This document shows positions 12,095 through 24,839 of a DNA stretch of 64,000 nucleotides, piece by piece. The DNA lies in the NCBI GenBank assembly GCA_021229015.1, contig CM037777.1, positions 58,844,342-58,908,341 of the forward strand. Direction: 5' to 3'. The position numbers were made by a program, and so were the translations under genes. This DNA comes from Solen grandis. Lineage: Eukaryota; Mollusca; Bivalvia; Adapedonta; Solenidae. The notes beneath the pieces are model-generated. The model was given only the letters and a program-made list of their open reading frames with translations, was not told where the DNA came from and did no database searches. The stretch's first letter is position 1, and every line of letters begins with the position of its first letter.

Positions 12095-13306
12095 GTCGAG
12101 TGATACCTAAGGACATCTCGTCTGCCGAGCGATCTAATGATTGAAGAAAAATAGGCAATTACAAAAACTTTATATCAGTAAAACTATTCTCGACAGGTGA
12201 TGTTTAGGAAAAGCATAAAAATCGATTAGTATAAAATTAGCCACTAAAAACAACAACTAAGTTGGACATTAAAATGTAATTGCTATCGAAATATTTTCAC
12301 TAGAGCCCAAAGAAATTATTGATTTAACGAATAACTTTGACTAAATCTAATCAACGAAATTTAAAATTCACTTTTCTCTACATCTTTAAAATTTTAAATC
12401 TTGAATTAAAAGCGGGCAATTTAACTTCCAGGTTGATGAACTTTCAGGTATGAAAAATTGCCGATTTTGTTTTGGAAAAAAAATTAAAAAGCTATTCTGC
12501 AGGGAAGATGCATACCTATCGCTAGCCATGTAAATTAAACTTTATCAGAAATGGGTTGTGTTTCTAAATGTCATCAGCTATACTATTTTTACATAACTTG
12601 TAAGTATTATTTTAACGAAGCAGTTAAATTCTTCTTAACTAACTCTCTCAATATATAAATACAAAAGTAGGTCTATACATCATCATGTTCAGTTTTCTTA
12701 TTATTTACGAATAAAATAATAAGAATTATTATAAAATATGTGTAATTTAGATTTATGAATATAATTAAGAAATGAAAGAATTTGAAAATTGTTAACTGCC
12801 ATATTTTGGGACAATGTATGTGTAGATTATGATTACTAATTCATATTTTATATTAAATATCAACATCTGTTGTTTCTTTTGTCACTGATTAAACACTAAG
12901 AAAAAACAAAATGTTTCAACTAAAACTAAAAATGTACAAAAAAATGACACACAAAAGGGCCCCACACCTACCCTATAACGTGCGCCTATTTTTTTTTAAT
13001 GAGAATTTCTGTGTGAAGACTGCTTCCAGATCGACAATTTCACAGCCAATATCATTAAGGTCGAACCTATTCCTTTCCACATTTTTGACAAAATGATTAT
13101 GTTTAACGTGAAAATTGATTTTTTTCTCAGTCTTTGACAAAACTGTCTTTTACACTGTTGAGTCAAAAACTAATGATCACAAGTCACATTTTGTGTGGGT
13201 TCAGGAAACCCTTATTAAATATTTTATGCCAGTTTGTGAATGAAAATACTAGATAAGCCCGTATTTCTTACCCGGAAGAAGTAATGCCCTTTCAGTCATA
13301 TCCGTG

Positions 13307-13309
<3 letters not shown>

Positions 13310-13357
<48 letters not shown>
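13310..13357 (+). repeat. Poly-C tract
   Basis: About 48 consecutive C, against about 30 in the contig 1 equivalent. Confidence 0.95.
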
Positions 13358-13358
<1 letters not shown>

Positions 13359-13512
13359 CCGCCTTCCATTTCCCCCACCGTTATTTTTATTTGATTTATT
13401 TTTGATCGGGGCCTGTAAATGCAATTGTAATAAAATTTATATGATTGCACAGCAGTTATTCAATAACATGACTTTGCGCCGGTAAAAGATAACATTATAT
13501 CGCTCAATGTTT

Positions 13513-14399
13513 AAGGCTCGGTCCCACTTGGCATTTTTTTTTGCCTCGGGGATGGGATGCATACGTACTCCCGATGGAAATAGCGTCGCGAGCCATGTGG
13601 AGTCATCGGGAGGCCTCGGGTGTACTGCAAAAAGAATTTATTGAAATTTTCCCGATGTGTTCTCGATGTTTTATCGGGAAAACAAGCCGGAGAAATATCC
13701 GCAGAGAAGCTCCGGTCAGCATTCATGGAGCTTCCGCGATTTTTTTCCTCCGATGAATACCCGATGCGTCTGTGATGTCTCGCCGAAGTATCGGGGAAGG
13801 GGATGGGGGGGGGGGGGCATTCGGGGATATTCGGCGGCCTTTCTGTGACACATTCCCGATCTTATGGTTGAATCTCATAATATTTGCAAAAAATAAATGG
13901 CAAGGGTTGAAAAACGCACCCAGAAATTAGTTTATGTTTTGGCCAGTCTTAGACTGAGACGGTCAAAAAGGCCATTGGACATTGATTGGGCATCCCCTTA
14001 AACCCCCCAAAAGTCTTCTCTTGACTTAGTCGCTTAATTCCACCATCAAATTTTCATACTCTCAATAATCTTCCCCGAGACACGTAGGATGGTTCGCAAG
14101 ATCCCCTAATCTACGGCGATATTCCCCCGATGATGTTACAAACTCAGTGAAACTCCGGGGCACCTTCGCCGATCATCGGAGGAAGTCCCCCAGTGCTTTT
14201 CCGAACATCGGGACTCAAGGCTATTGTGTCATAGCCGAAACAACAGTGAATGTTCAACGGACCAATCCCGAAGCCTAATAATTGTCATTTTTCAATGGAC
14301 TGCTCAGTCTTTTTTTGGCTCAAACATCGGGAGCCATCGGTAAAAAAAAATGTTTATTTCCACATCACCGATTTTTTTCCCCAGTGGGACCTAAGCCTT
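13513..14399. mobile_element. 0.9 kb DNA element with terminal inverted repeats, CCCGATG-rich (contig 2)
   Basis: Collinear counterpart of 1078-1962 with the same termini and the same dense CCCGATG/CATCGGG motifs. It lies inside the iteron-flanked element 11599-15095, so it inserted there or is an internal part of it. Confidence 0.65.
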
Positions 14400-14997
14400 C
14401 AAGTTTCAAAAATATATATCGGATTTAAAAACAACAACAACAAAAACCTTTTCTATTATCCCCAGATACCCCTCAGAATGCATCTCCATCACACTAAAAA
14501 CCTTTTTTCCCGGGGAGCATGCCCCCGAACCCCCCTACCACTCCTATCACATTCGGATTTTGGCCCCCCCAGCAGAAAATTTCTGGATCCGGGCCTGTAT
14601 AATAAATTTGTATGTATGGTTTATTAGATTAGATGATGTTTGTCATGAATAGTTATTAGTTAAGTATGATTTATTTGTTATTTTGGACAAATTTTTATTT
14701 GATTTAATCATATCAAACTAATACGAATTTTACGCAATTGGTGTTAAGACTCAGGTGATTTAATTAGTTTGTTAAATACCCTTATTTTATTTCTGGTTCA
14801 AATACCTCATTTCATCTTACCGCATTATACGCTCGAGGTTTTGATATCAACGTAATGTGTTTGAAAATAAAATAATTGGATTTCTTAAGTCATAAAAATC
14901 GATCTCGTAATATATGGGATTGGGGTAAATCAAAGCTCAGATAGTTAATTTAACATTAAAAAAAGTATATTTTTCAATACAATATTAATGAATATCA

Positions 14998-15088
14998 GGG
15001 TTCACATCGTCTCCTCAAAATGGTTCACATCGTCCTGTGTGAAGGTTCACATCGTCACGGTTCACATCGTCCGTGGTTCACATCGTCA
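14998..15088 (+). repeat. Right iteron array, five GGTTCACATCGTC units (contig 2)
   Basis: Five exact 13-bp units with spacers of 3-11 bases. It is the inverse of the array at 11605-11727. Confidence 0.9.
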
Positions 15089-16333
15089 GGCACCCGTCTG
15101 TTCTTGACGCGTGTGCCACTGTGTTTATATTTGTCCCATATACATATTATGTCAATGCTTAAGATAAATTGTTCCTCTGGGTTCAAGCTTTTATGAATTG
15201 GTGGAAAATTGTGAGCTAGATTTTCATGATCAGACTGACATTGTTTTGAATGTTTTTTCTAATTTCATTGGTCTTCATTTTTAATTTAACTGATGTACTG
15301 CTCATTTTTTTCATTAAATAAAGATTTAGCCGTTTATTTGATAAATTTATCTATGATTTTAATTATGTTACCAACGGTACTGGTCATTTGGGCTAGATAT
15401 TAGTCTTCCAGCAAAAAAAGAGCATATGCTTTTTGTTGGGGAAAATTTTGTAAGCGATTCTGAACCGGTCAAACAGCTGTAAGACAGTTGCCACCGCAAT
15501 ATGCTCCGCCCAAAATGTGCTTTGGTCACGTAGGCGTCATATAGGAGCTGTCTGATCAGGGTCTCTTTTGTTTGCTGATACAATATTGTAGCTCAGTTTC
15601 TGCAATATATCTGTGGCAAAGAAAAATCCATTATTTCATAAATCATTTAAAGATCAGTCAATCAATAGTCATCAAGTTATAAATTTGAATATGAATATTC
15701 ATGAGGTAAAGGGTTATAACTGCAGCTGTAAATTTGTCTACCCTTGGGCTATATACCATTCAATTCACGTCAGTATGTGATCCTTCGTGAATTTGTGGTT
15801 TATGACACTAAGAAAGCATACAGAACGCACAAAAGACTACCACGTCATCCTCAAGAGTGTTTGTATAAACGCGACAAAATATAAACTTGAAATATAAATC
15901 GGAAAACTCTTACATATTAATGAAAGGAGCTGTGGTTTAAATTTGGAATGAAAATAATCCTTGGGATGGGGCCAATTTTGAAAAAAAAAAAAAAAAAAAA
16001 AACTTGATAGAAGTTCAATAGACATTTTAACATTTTAACTCCAGGCTTTTAAGTTTCTGACAAAAAATCTTTTTAAGTTTTTTCTTATAGATCCTAATAA
16101 CTCAGTATGATAACGTTGTGCTCTGGTGAGCTAACAAAACAACAGTCAGGCACACTGTACACTGTAAGTTTAAATTTTATTTATTAATACTAATCTTTTA
16201 CTGATTACAAAGATCTACATAACAAATAAACAAATAATTCATATGTCCATGTTGATGTTCAATTTCAGAAATGTCGCACATGGAAATATAACCACATATA
16301 AGAACACTTCAGATAATATGGTTAAAAGCAGCC

Positions 16334-16411
16334 TATGTAGCTGGGTATTGTTCATTCCAGGTGCCAGGGCCTCCACTTTGTTCCCCCCTCTGCGGCCATG
16401 CCTTTAGGACC
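16334..16411 (-). CDS. Possible terminal coding exon, unknown protein (copy in contig 2)
   Basis: Same 26-codon frame, acceptor and downstream AATAAA-type signal as at 3895-3972. It belongs to the collinear contig 1/contig 2 duplication and is not independent evidence. Confidence 0.2.
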
Positions 16412-17219
16412 TGAAATTGGTTTCAATATTCTGAGTTACACACATTTTCATGTTTCAGTTTAAACAATCCTGCCTAACTTTTTTAATGTAATTGTCATAA
16501 AAATACAGACATATGTCATTGAAAACTTAAGTCTTGATTTAAAGGAATCTAAAATTGAAAGCAAAATGATTTAAAGCAAACAATTTTGTGACATCTATGA
16601 AGCAAAAGAGAATTATCCATTTTCTGTGCAGTCTAACATGTTGACTGGTAGTTATTCCCAATTATTGCCCTATTGATGACAATTAAATGCTCTAGAATTA
16701 ATCTGCAATACATGTAGTTGGCAGTGTTGTTGTGCTGCTACCTGCTAATTCAAAACTTTAGAAACAAGCACTACAATCCAATAAACACAATGCCCTCAGT
16801 GGGATGGGGGAGTCAAGGTCATTTGAAGGTCAAGGTAACCTGACGAGTACAGTTCAAGGTGCATGTACCTGTTTAGTTTGAAGGCTGTAGGTGGAAGGAC
16901 TTTTATGTTATGGTCAAAGTTAAAGTTTTGTGACAAACAGACAGACCTAAAACAACATGCCCTGATCTATTGATCTGGGGGGGGTATATAAAGTTTCGCC
17001 ATTTTTGTTAAACTATTTATACTTTAAACCCATGCTGAAATCATTGAAAAATGTAGAAACCAGATCAAACCTTACTATATGTTGTGCTTAAACTTGATTC
17101 CAAACTGTTTGACACATTAATGACATTATTTCTATTTCTAAATTTTACAATACATGGGAAATGTTTGAATTTTCAAAGGTATGCAGAGGACATGTGAGAA
17201 ACAGCAAGGTGTCTTCTAT

Positions 17220-17960
17220 TTAGAATAAAATGGCTGAGGAAATATTGTAGATGAAATAGAAGGAGAAGATATCAGGAAACTTAATAGTGATGAGACTGAG
17301 ATGCTTGAAGGATATTTAACATATAAAGAGGTATATGATACACTTAAAAATATGAAAAATGAAAAAAGTCTTGGACCTGATGGTTTCAGTTCATTTTTTT
17401 TAAGGTTTCTGGAGTAAACTTGGATATTTTGTAGTTCGAGCATTAAATATGCTTTTAAATCAAATTCTTTCTCAAGAAATATTAAAATGGGTATCATTAC
17501 ATGCATACCTAAAGAAAACAAACCTAAGCATGTTTTAAAAAAAAACCTTAAGACCAATAACCCTTTTGAATGTATTATATACATTTGCATCTGGTACAAA
17601 AGCTAACAGATTGAAAAAAAGTCTTAAGCTCACTCATATCTTCAGATCAAACAGGATTTATTAAAGGTCGATTAGCATGTTTTTATACAATACTGAAACA
17701 AATGTTCAAATATTTCAAATAAGTTCTGGATAGATGTCATAACATCATATATGTACTATATGGACAAAGTTTGAATTGATGATATTAATCAAATTTTACA
17801 TATGCAAATATTTTATAATTATTGTTTATTTAATAGTAAGAATCATATCTTTTTACCCAAACTTTATAATCGAGAACTTAAATTCATTAAAGATTTAATA
17901 GATGTTAGTGGATTTTTTTTTGATATTGAATACTTAAACAAAATTACTGAAACAAAAATA
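17220..17960 (+). mobile_element. L1/Tx1-like LINE ORF2 remnant, reverse-transcriptase part (contig 2)
   Basis: Counterpart of 4790-5494, slightly better preserved: GYLTYKEVYDTLKNMKNEKS, LGPDGFSSFFF, and after the RT region NRELKFIKDLIDVSGFFFDI, EYLNKITETKIN, where the Helitron-like element at 17961 cuts in. Confidence 0.75.
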
Positions 17961-19181
17961 AACTAGAACTATCACTAAATGTGATTAATACCCCCGCAAT
18001 ACTGCTTTAGAAATGATGAAGTTATTAGGATTACTTCACTTCCTCTTATTGCGCTTGACTATTGTATGTAAGTGCAAGGGCAATAACTCTATACATACTA
18101 CAGATAGAGTTATGGTTCTTGTGCATTGCACTTCCTCTTATTGTGCTTGACCATTGTATGAAATTGTTTTGAATTCCAACCAGTAGTCTTAAAGTTAAGC
18201 TCCGGACAAGAAAAAGTAACAAAGGGCAATAACTCTGTAATTACAATAGATAGAGTTATGGTTCTTGTGCACTGCACTTCCTCTTATTGTGGTTGACAAT
18301 TGTATGAAATTGTTTTGAATTCCAACCAGTAGTCTTTATTAGAAAAAAGTAACAAAGGGAATAACTCTGTAATTACTAGATAGAGTTATGGTTCTTGTGC
18401 ACTGCACTTCCTCATATTGTGGTTGACCATTGTATGAAATTGTTTTGAAATCCAACCAGTAGTTTACAAGTTATACTCTGGACAAGGAAAAGTAACTAAG
18501 GGCAATAACTAATTACTCTAGATAGAGTTATGGTTCTTGTGCACTGCACTTCCTCATATTGTGGTTGACCATTGTATGAAATTGTTTTGAAATCCAACCA
18601 GTAGTTTACAAGTTATACTCTGGACAAGGAAAAGTAACAAAGGGCAATAACTCTGTAATTCCCATAGATAGAGTTATGGTTCTTGTGCACTGCACTTCCT
18701 CTCATTGTGCTTGACCATTGTATGAAATTGTTTTGAAATCCAATCAGTACTTTACAAGTTATACTCCGGACAAGGAAAAAATACAAAGGGCAATAACTCT
18801 GTAATTACTCTAGATAGAGTTATGGTTCTTGTGCACTGCACTTCCTCATATTGTGGTTGACCATTGTATGAAATTGTTTTGAAATCCAACTTGTACTTTT
18901 CAAGTTATGCTCCGGACAAGGAAAAGTAACAAAGGGCAATAAGTCTGTAATAAGTCAAGATGGAGTTATGGTTCTTGTGCACTGCACTTCCTCTCCATGT
19001 GCTTGATCATTGCATGAAGTTGTATTGAATTGCAACTTGTGGTTTTCAAGTTATGCTCCGGACAAGGAAAATGCAACGGACCGCTGGACCGACCAACCAA
19101 CCAACCAACCGACCGACCGACCGACCACCGGGTGACTCCTATATACCCCCCCCAAACTTCATTTCGGGGGATATAATTAAA
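17961..19181 (+). mobile_element. Helitron-like element, 145-bp array, about seven units (contig 2)
   Basis: Same insertion site in the LINE and same ends as 5495-6403, but about two more tandem units (unit starts near 18109, 18255, 18385, 18527, 18672, 18818, 18964). The microsatellite is CCAA/CCGA at 19090-19130. This is array-length variation at an orthologous insertion. Confidence 0.75.
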
Positions 19182-20325
19182 TGCACTTATATAGTTTAAA
19201 GTGTGCAATATTAAGTTATGCTAAGAAAAAGAAAATACAGCTTAAGCATTGTTCTGTTATTCTATTTCAGAATCCTAGAAACAATGTTTACATAAAACCT
19301 ATTATTACATGTACTGATATAAACAAGTATGTGTACAATGTATTGTCAAAAGACATTGAAAAACCTACCAGTAAAAAAAGGGTTTACACTTTCACTTTAA
19401 AATGTACTAAAGGTTAAACAAGAATATTACATAGAATGCTAGGTACTTAGTCTCTTCTTTATAAAATGAAAATAAAAAAAACAACATTAAACTAATAATA
19501 GAGTATTTGATTGATAAAATCAATAAACATTGACAAATCGTTTGTGATATTATGATCTGGAGAAACAGATAACAAATATGATTTAGTGTTTTTACAAATG
19601 AAAAAAAAAATACTTCAGCAAGATGAAAAAAGTGATACCAACCATATGGTCTTAAATAAAACTTCAGACTAGCAATAGACATTTCTTTAAAAATACTAAA
19701 TACACCGAAGCTGAAAATATAAGATGGACAATTGCAAGCTCAGTTTTAATGTAATCATGCACATTTAAAAAAAACTGTTGTATACAATACTGCCAGATAT
19801 TTATGTCGCTAATATATCATACTAAAAAAAAGAATGAAACATTCAAAATGTTGTATATATCTCTATATTTATTACCGTACTTTTACTTAGAGAAACTATA
19901 AAGTATTGATATTAATAAAAACCAGTTATGTTTTTTTTAAAAAACGATAAATAATATATGCATAGTTATTAAAAATTATTTTTATAATACAGTGTTAGGA
20001 AAAGGTTAGGAAAATGTGGTTTACTGCTTAGACAGTGATGTCATGTTATTACTTATGTATGTACAATGTTGCCATCACTCCTAAAGATAAATTTAATGTA
20101 TTAGTAAATTTACATGATGTTATTCTCAAATTATATACAAACTATTCATGTTTTTTCTTTTTCATTATTTTTTCATATTCTGTTTATATGTTATATTAAG
20201 GTTAATTAACAATTATATGTATATATATTGTAAGGTAGTCAGTGGGATGGATCCCCGACCCACTGCTACCTATGTGATGGGGACAATAAAATGTTAAACT
20301 CAAAAACACACACACACACACAAAG
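19182..20325 (+). mobile_element. LINE remnant: ORF2 C-terminus and 3' end (contig 2)
   Basis: Same as 6404-7660, but with a deletion near 19376-19418 that removes the WIETLSQSNINW stretch. The 3' AATAAA signal and CA-rich tail remain. Confidence 0.7.
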
Positions 20326-20349
20326 TAAAGACTTTATTTAAAGTTGATA

Positions 20350-21165
20350 GAGAGTCAGTTATGGTTGTTGGCACAATAGTTTAAAAGAGTTACAGTTCTT
20401 GGACGCCTAGCCGCCATCTGTTTACATTTTAAGTTTCAAGTAAATACTATGTATAATATTTGAGTTGTGTTCGGAACCAGAAAAAAAAAGCAACGAAGGG
20501 AGATAACTAAAAAATGGGGTTAGGTAATGTTACACTTCTTGGACACTGCACTTTTCCTAGTCACCATCTGTCATTACCTTGTATAATATTCGATTAATTT
20601 TCCGGACAAGGAAAACAGAATTAACCAAAGGGAGATAATGCAAAATGGTACCAGGGCAATAACTCTGCAATCCTTGAGAAAACACAAATGAAATTTATGA
20701 CACGCACCTCTCCCCTATTATCAATTGCACACAAATTTAACCCGGTTAACAAATGTAGAAGTTTGCATTATAAGATATTCAGAGTAAAAATAGGGGTAAT
20801 AACTCCTTAATCCTTGAGATAACTCAAGTGAAATTTATGCCATGCACCCCTCCACCTGATTATCAATGCACACACAAAATGTGAACTAAATTGGTTAAGA
20901 AATCTGGAAGATGTTCGCGTCACAAGATATTTAGAGACGAATCAGGGGCAATAACTCTGTAATCCTTGAGATAACTGAAATGAAATTCATTTCACGCACC
21001 TCTCCACCTCAATGCACACACACAATTTAAACCAAATCAGTTAAGAAATGTAGAAGTTCGCGCCACAAGATTTTGGGATGGATGGACAGACCAACAGACC
21101 AACAGACCGACAGACTGACTCCTATATACCCCCTCTCAAACTTCGTTACCTGGGGTATAACAATA
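20350..21165 (+). repeat. Tandem array ~150 bp (contig 2)
   Basis: Counterpart of 7690-8660, with fewer or shorter units and the same GACAGACC microsatellite (21085-21118) and right end. Confidence 0.6.
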
Positions 21166-21923
21166 TGAATCCCACACATAAATATGGGGGGAGACATAAT
21201 TCTGAATATATGTACCAGAAGAGAAGAATTTTTTAATTTTCTATATAGATAATATAAGGAAACTAGACGACCCCCTATGTGATTCATTTTTCAAGGGATC
21301 AACTTTATTTTAACAATTATGGTAGACAGACATGAGGTGACCATTAAAGTTTGTGTCAAATAAAATAAAATTCTGACCATTGGTTTCACAGTTGAAGAGT
21401 TTTGAAATTTCTATGTAGAGCATATAAGGAAACTGGCTGACTCCCAAGGGGCTTCATTTATTTAGGGATCACCTTCATTTTAACAATTATGGTAGACATT
21501 CATGAGGAGACCATAATAATTATGTGCTAAATTAAATTAAATTCTGACCATTGGCTTCATAGAAGAAGAATTTTGAAATTTTCTATATATAGTATATAAG
21601 GAAATTAGCCAACCTAAAGGCCCCATTTTTTATGGGATAAACTTAATTTTAACAATTATGCTAGAACACTATGAGGTGATCATTTGTGCTGAAAGAAATT
21701 AAATTCTGACCAATGGTCTTAGAGGAGAATTTAAAGTAAAATTATGTTGGTTGCCATGGCAACCAGAGTTCTGCATGGATCAAGTTTATTTTACTAACTT
21801 TTATGGAAGTTCACTCAATGATACATGCCAAATTTAATCAATTTTTATGCAGCAGGTTCAGAGGAGGTGTTGTTTAAAGTAAATTGTTGACGATGCACGA
21901 TGAAGGACGCAGGGTGATTCTAA

Positions 21924-21959
21924 TAGCTCACCTTGAGCACGTTGTGCTCTGGTGAGCTA
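21924..21959 (+). repeat. Right-end hairpin of the ~180 bp array family
   Basis: Arms TAGCTCACC and GGTGAGCTA enclose a second stem, GAGCAC/GTGCTC, around GTT. Copies lie at 44568-44603 (one change), degenerate at 9430-9460, 27590-27605 and 38400-38415, and as outer arms of 35043-35430. A subterminal 3' hairpin is a Helitron hallmark. Confidence 0.7.
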
Positions 21960-22348
21960 AAACTGAGCTGTCATTTTTTGCCATAACGTCTTAAACTTTA
22001 TACCAATGGAATTGGAAAATGTAGAAACCAGATCAAACCCTACTATATGTTATGCTTTAACTTGAATCCAGACTGATACATTACAGACATAAGTTCTACT
22101 AGTATTTCTTAATTTACAAAGCACAGGAAATGTTTGAAATTTAAGGTATGCAGATAACATCAATTCTGAGAAACAGCAATGTGTCTTCTATTTAGAAAAT
22201 CGGTCAAACTGATTATTGATCTATTATCTACATGTAATTGATTTGGACCTCTTATTATTATTATTATTAATCCTCTAATTACAGCAGATTCCCATCATTA
22301 GCGTTATATAGTGTACAATATTCAAAGAGGCAAAGCCCTTGAACTCAC

Positions 22349-23301
22349 CTAACTGTTTCTGTCTGTCTGAGGCATGTTTCAGGGGCATACAAACAGGGCA
22401 GTTCTGCCTCGTGCAGTTCTTCCAGTGGGTGATGATTTGTCTTGACGATGCACAGTGAACAACTGTAACAAACACACAAATTTAACTATTATCCAACATA
22501 CCTTATATAATGTATCCAGTTTTATTGTTGTTGTTTTTGGCTTTTCTGTACTAAATTTCGCCCATTCTCCCCACACAAAAGCATGTTTTCCCCCTATTTC
22601 CCTCCTACTGTTATTTCAAAAGAATAATTGACCTGTAATGAAAGCTAACTACAGTACATGTAAATAGTTTTTACATCGCTGCAACACTGAAGTTAGTGAA
22701 TACTGACATAGATATGCACATTATTGTTCCCCTATCAGATGCCCTCCACCAATGACCTATAATAATATAGCTCTTTGATTCCACCATTCTCCTTAAAGTG
22801 GAAAAAAAACACACTGGACTATCATTCAACACATCTCATAAACCATATCAACACACACTTCATATAGCTTATCATCCAGATTAGGACAGTCAACCATAAA
22901 ATATGTTGCCACTGTACTCCACAATATGACCTACCATTTCCAGAGTTTGACTGAGTTTCTTTCATTTTTTATAAGAACTAGTGACAAGATACACAATTGA
23001 ACAGTGGAATTAAATAATGTAACGTTAAAAGGAATGGCTCACTTTGACAGGATTTCCCAGCAATACAGGTAGTCATATGATTCAGTACATTCTTCATGGT
23101 GCGACAGTGGAGCAGGGTGCACTCCTTACCAATGGTCTGCTCCAGCCGCTGACACTTGTGTGCATGCAGCAACAGCACCAACTGTTGTTGTATCAACCTC
23201 CCTATCTCCTGGTGAGCAAACAGGGGCTGGCCAGGGGCAGGTACAAATATACCAGGTACACTTGTGCGAGGCATGGCCTGGTTTTGTATCGGCTGTGGCT
23301 G
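22349..23301 (-). CDS. CBP/p300-type TAZ1 zinc-finger exon pair, copy 1
   Basis: In CBP/p300 (animal histone acetyltransferase co-activators) TAZ1 binds transactivation domains of transcription factors. Exon a is 23043-23301 (259 nt): a CTAG acceptor, [14 protein letters not shown] leader, then [51 protein letters not shown] and GKSCQ, ending at a GTGAGC donor in phase 1. Exon b is 22349-22462 (114 nt): a TTACAG acceptor, then [38 protein letters not shown] and a GTGAGT donor. The junction restores the family order C-Q-x-x-H-C-A-S-S-R. All three HCCC zinc-ligand sets are present. No KIX, bromodomain or acetyltransferase exon is visible around it, so this is a gene fragment, a small TAZ1-only gene, or part of a gene whose other exons lie outside the window. 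Relative to the usual KRRLIQQQ, this copy has IGRLIQQQ. Confidence 0.8.
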
Positions 23302-23499
23302 CTAGGTCTGTCAATACACAAGGCAATGAAATATACTTTTTTATTTTTCCAAGTGGAATATATTCTTTTAAAACTGTTATCAATCCCACTGACAGTTCTT
23401 GGATTTGATCAGTAATTATCCCTCTGGAAAAGTTTGAATGCAACATTCAAATGAAAGGGAATCTCCGCCATGATTGTCTATAATCCAACTTCTTAGTTC

Positions 23500-23650
23500 T
23501 GTATTCCAACCGCTATGTTAAAACATCTGAGGGCTATGTTCTAAGTTTGATGTGTTTCAACCGCTACGTTAAAACATCTGAGGGCTATGTTCTAAGTTTG
23601 ATTTGTTTCAACCGCTACGTTTAAACATCGGAGGACTATGTTCTAAGTAA
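23500..23650 (+). repeat. Three tandem units of ~60 bp (contig 2)
   Basis: Each unit has CAACCGCTACGTTAAAACAT and GAGGGCTATGTTCTAAG. The same three units are at 46172-46320. No coding frame. Confidence 0.85.
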
Positions 23651-23812
23651 TACTTTTTATGTGCTTAATTCAAATGTTGGAAGAGTTATATGCTTCTAGA
23701 TCCTAACCTACATGATATTTTGATACAGTGTGCCATATTTATCAATATAATGTAAACAAGAAAACAATCAATTTTCGTTTTCTTATGTTATGTGTAAATA
23801 CTATTTATAGAA

Positions 23813-23877
23813 CATCAGGATCTCCTTCTGCCTTGTCAAATGTGTTTGATTCCTTCGCTTGTGTCATATGTACAGGT
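23813..23877 (+). other. Possible short exon of unknown product
   Basis: A 65-bp segment lies between an acceptor-like TACTATTTATAG and a donor-like GTAAAG and is open as TSGSPSALSNVFDSFACVIC. A near-identical segment sits at 46484-46548 in the collinear block, but the surrounding non-coding DNA is equally similar, so there is no conservation signal. Not recognised; it may be chance. Confidence 0.15.
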
Positions 23878-24839
23878 AAAGTTACGATTTATTTTGTTGT
23901 GTATTACATAAAATATATTTCCACCTGCCGATGTACCGACAATAAGATAATTTTAAGTTTTCAAGATGCTTTTTACTCTTATATTAATCCTTTTTTGTCT
24001 GAACACATTTCAATAAAGGTCTTTGAATGAACATTTCACTAAGGTTCAAATATGATTATACTTCCTTTAAGTTAGATTGGAAAAATATTTTGCACCAAAG
24101 TATACCAGAGACATTACCCCTTTACCTTAGAGTCTTGAAACTCCGCAATCTCCAAAGAGATTATGATAATGGAAAATAAATTATATGATGATAATGAATT
24201 ATTATTTGAGTTCAGTCCTGTTACAGTGTTCTTTGGATGCTGTAAAAACACAGTATATGAATCATATATTGGTCACAATGATGTAAGTATATAAGTACAT
24301 TGTAACATTGCTAATTAAAATTCCATTTGTGGTGATCATTTGCAAAGATACATATAACAATATCAGCAATATTGAGAATGAACACATTCTTCAGCTACTG
24401 TCATGTAGTTTCTCAATCATTTTGAATTCTTAATTAAAAGTACAGATTGATAAGAGTTCACTGAACTTTGGAATTTAACAGAATTAACATTTTATAAAAT
24501 GATGGCTTTACATAAAATATACAGGTAAGGCTAAAGTAAATCTCATTTCAGTTTAACTATAACAATAAATATATAAAATGAAAGAAAAAAAGAAAGTACC
24601 ATAAAAATAATTGAACGAAAGTAAATGATAATGTTATTTTTTTCCTTGATAAAATAAGGTAATAAAATTTACATTTATATTCTTATTAGATTATTATTAT
24701 ACTGTTATACCTATTCTACCTATTCTACAATGAGCCATTCGCAGCACAACATGCTAATTTTAGCCTGATGCCTATTGATCAATCTGCATCAGGCTAATTC
24801 CAGTGAGCATCATGCTCTAATGTTTTTGCATATATGAAA

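Larger units (their letters stand above)
11599..15095. mobile_element. Candidate 3.5 kb DNA transposon with inverted 13-bp iteron arrays at both ends
   Basis: The left end has six copies of GACGATGTGAACC or variants in 11605-11727; the right end has five copies of its reverse complement, GGTTCACATCGTC, in 14998-15088. Just outside both arrays is the 8-bp direct repeat GTCTGTTC (11591-11598 and 15096-15103), as expected of a target-site duplication. The interior holds the CAGGCCCGGAT termini, a long C-run and the nested CCCGATG element, and no transposase-like frame. The right end recurs in contig 1 at 2558-2646. Subterminal arrays of a short motif suggest transposase-binding iterons; superfamily not assigned. 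Confidence 0.55.
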
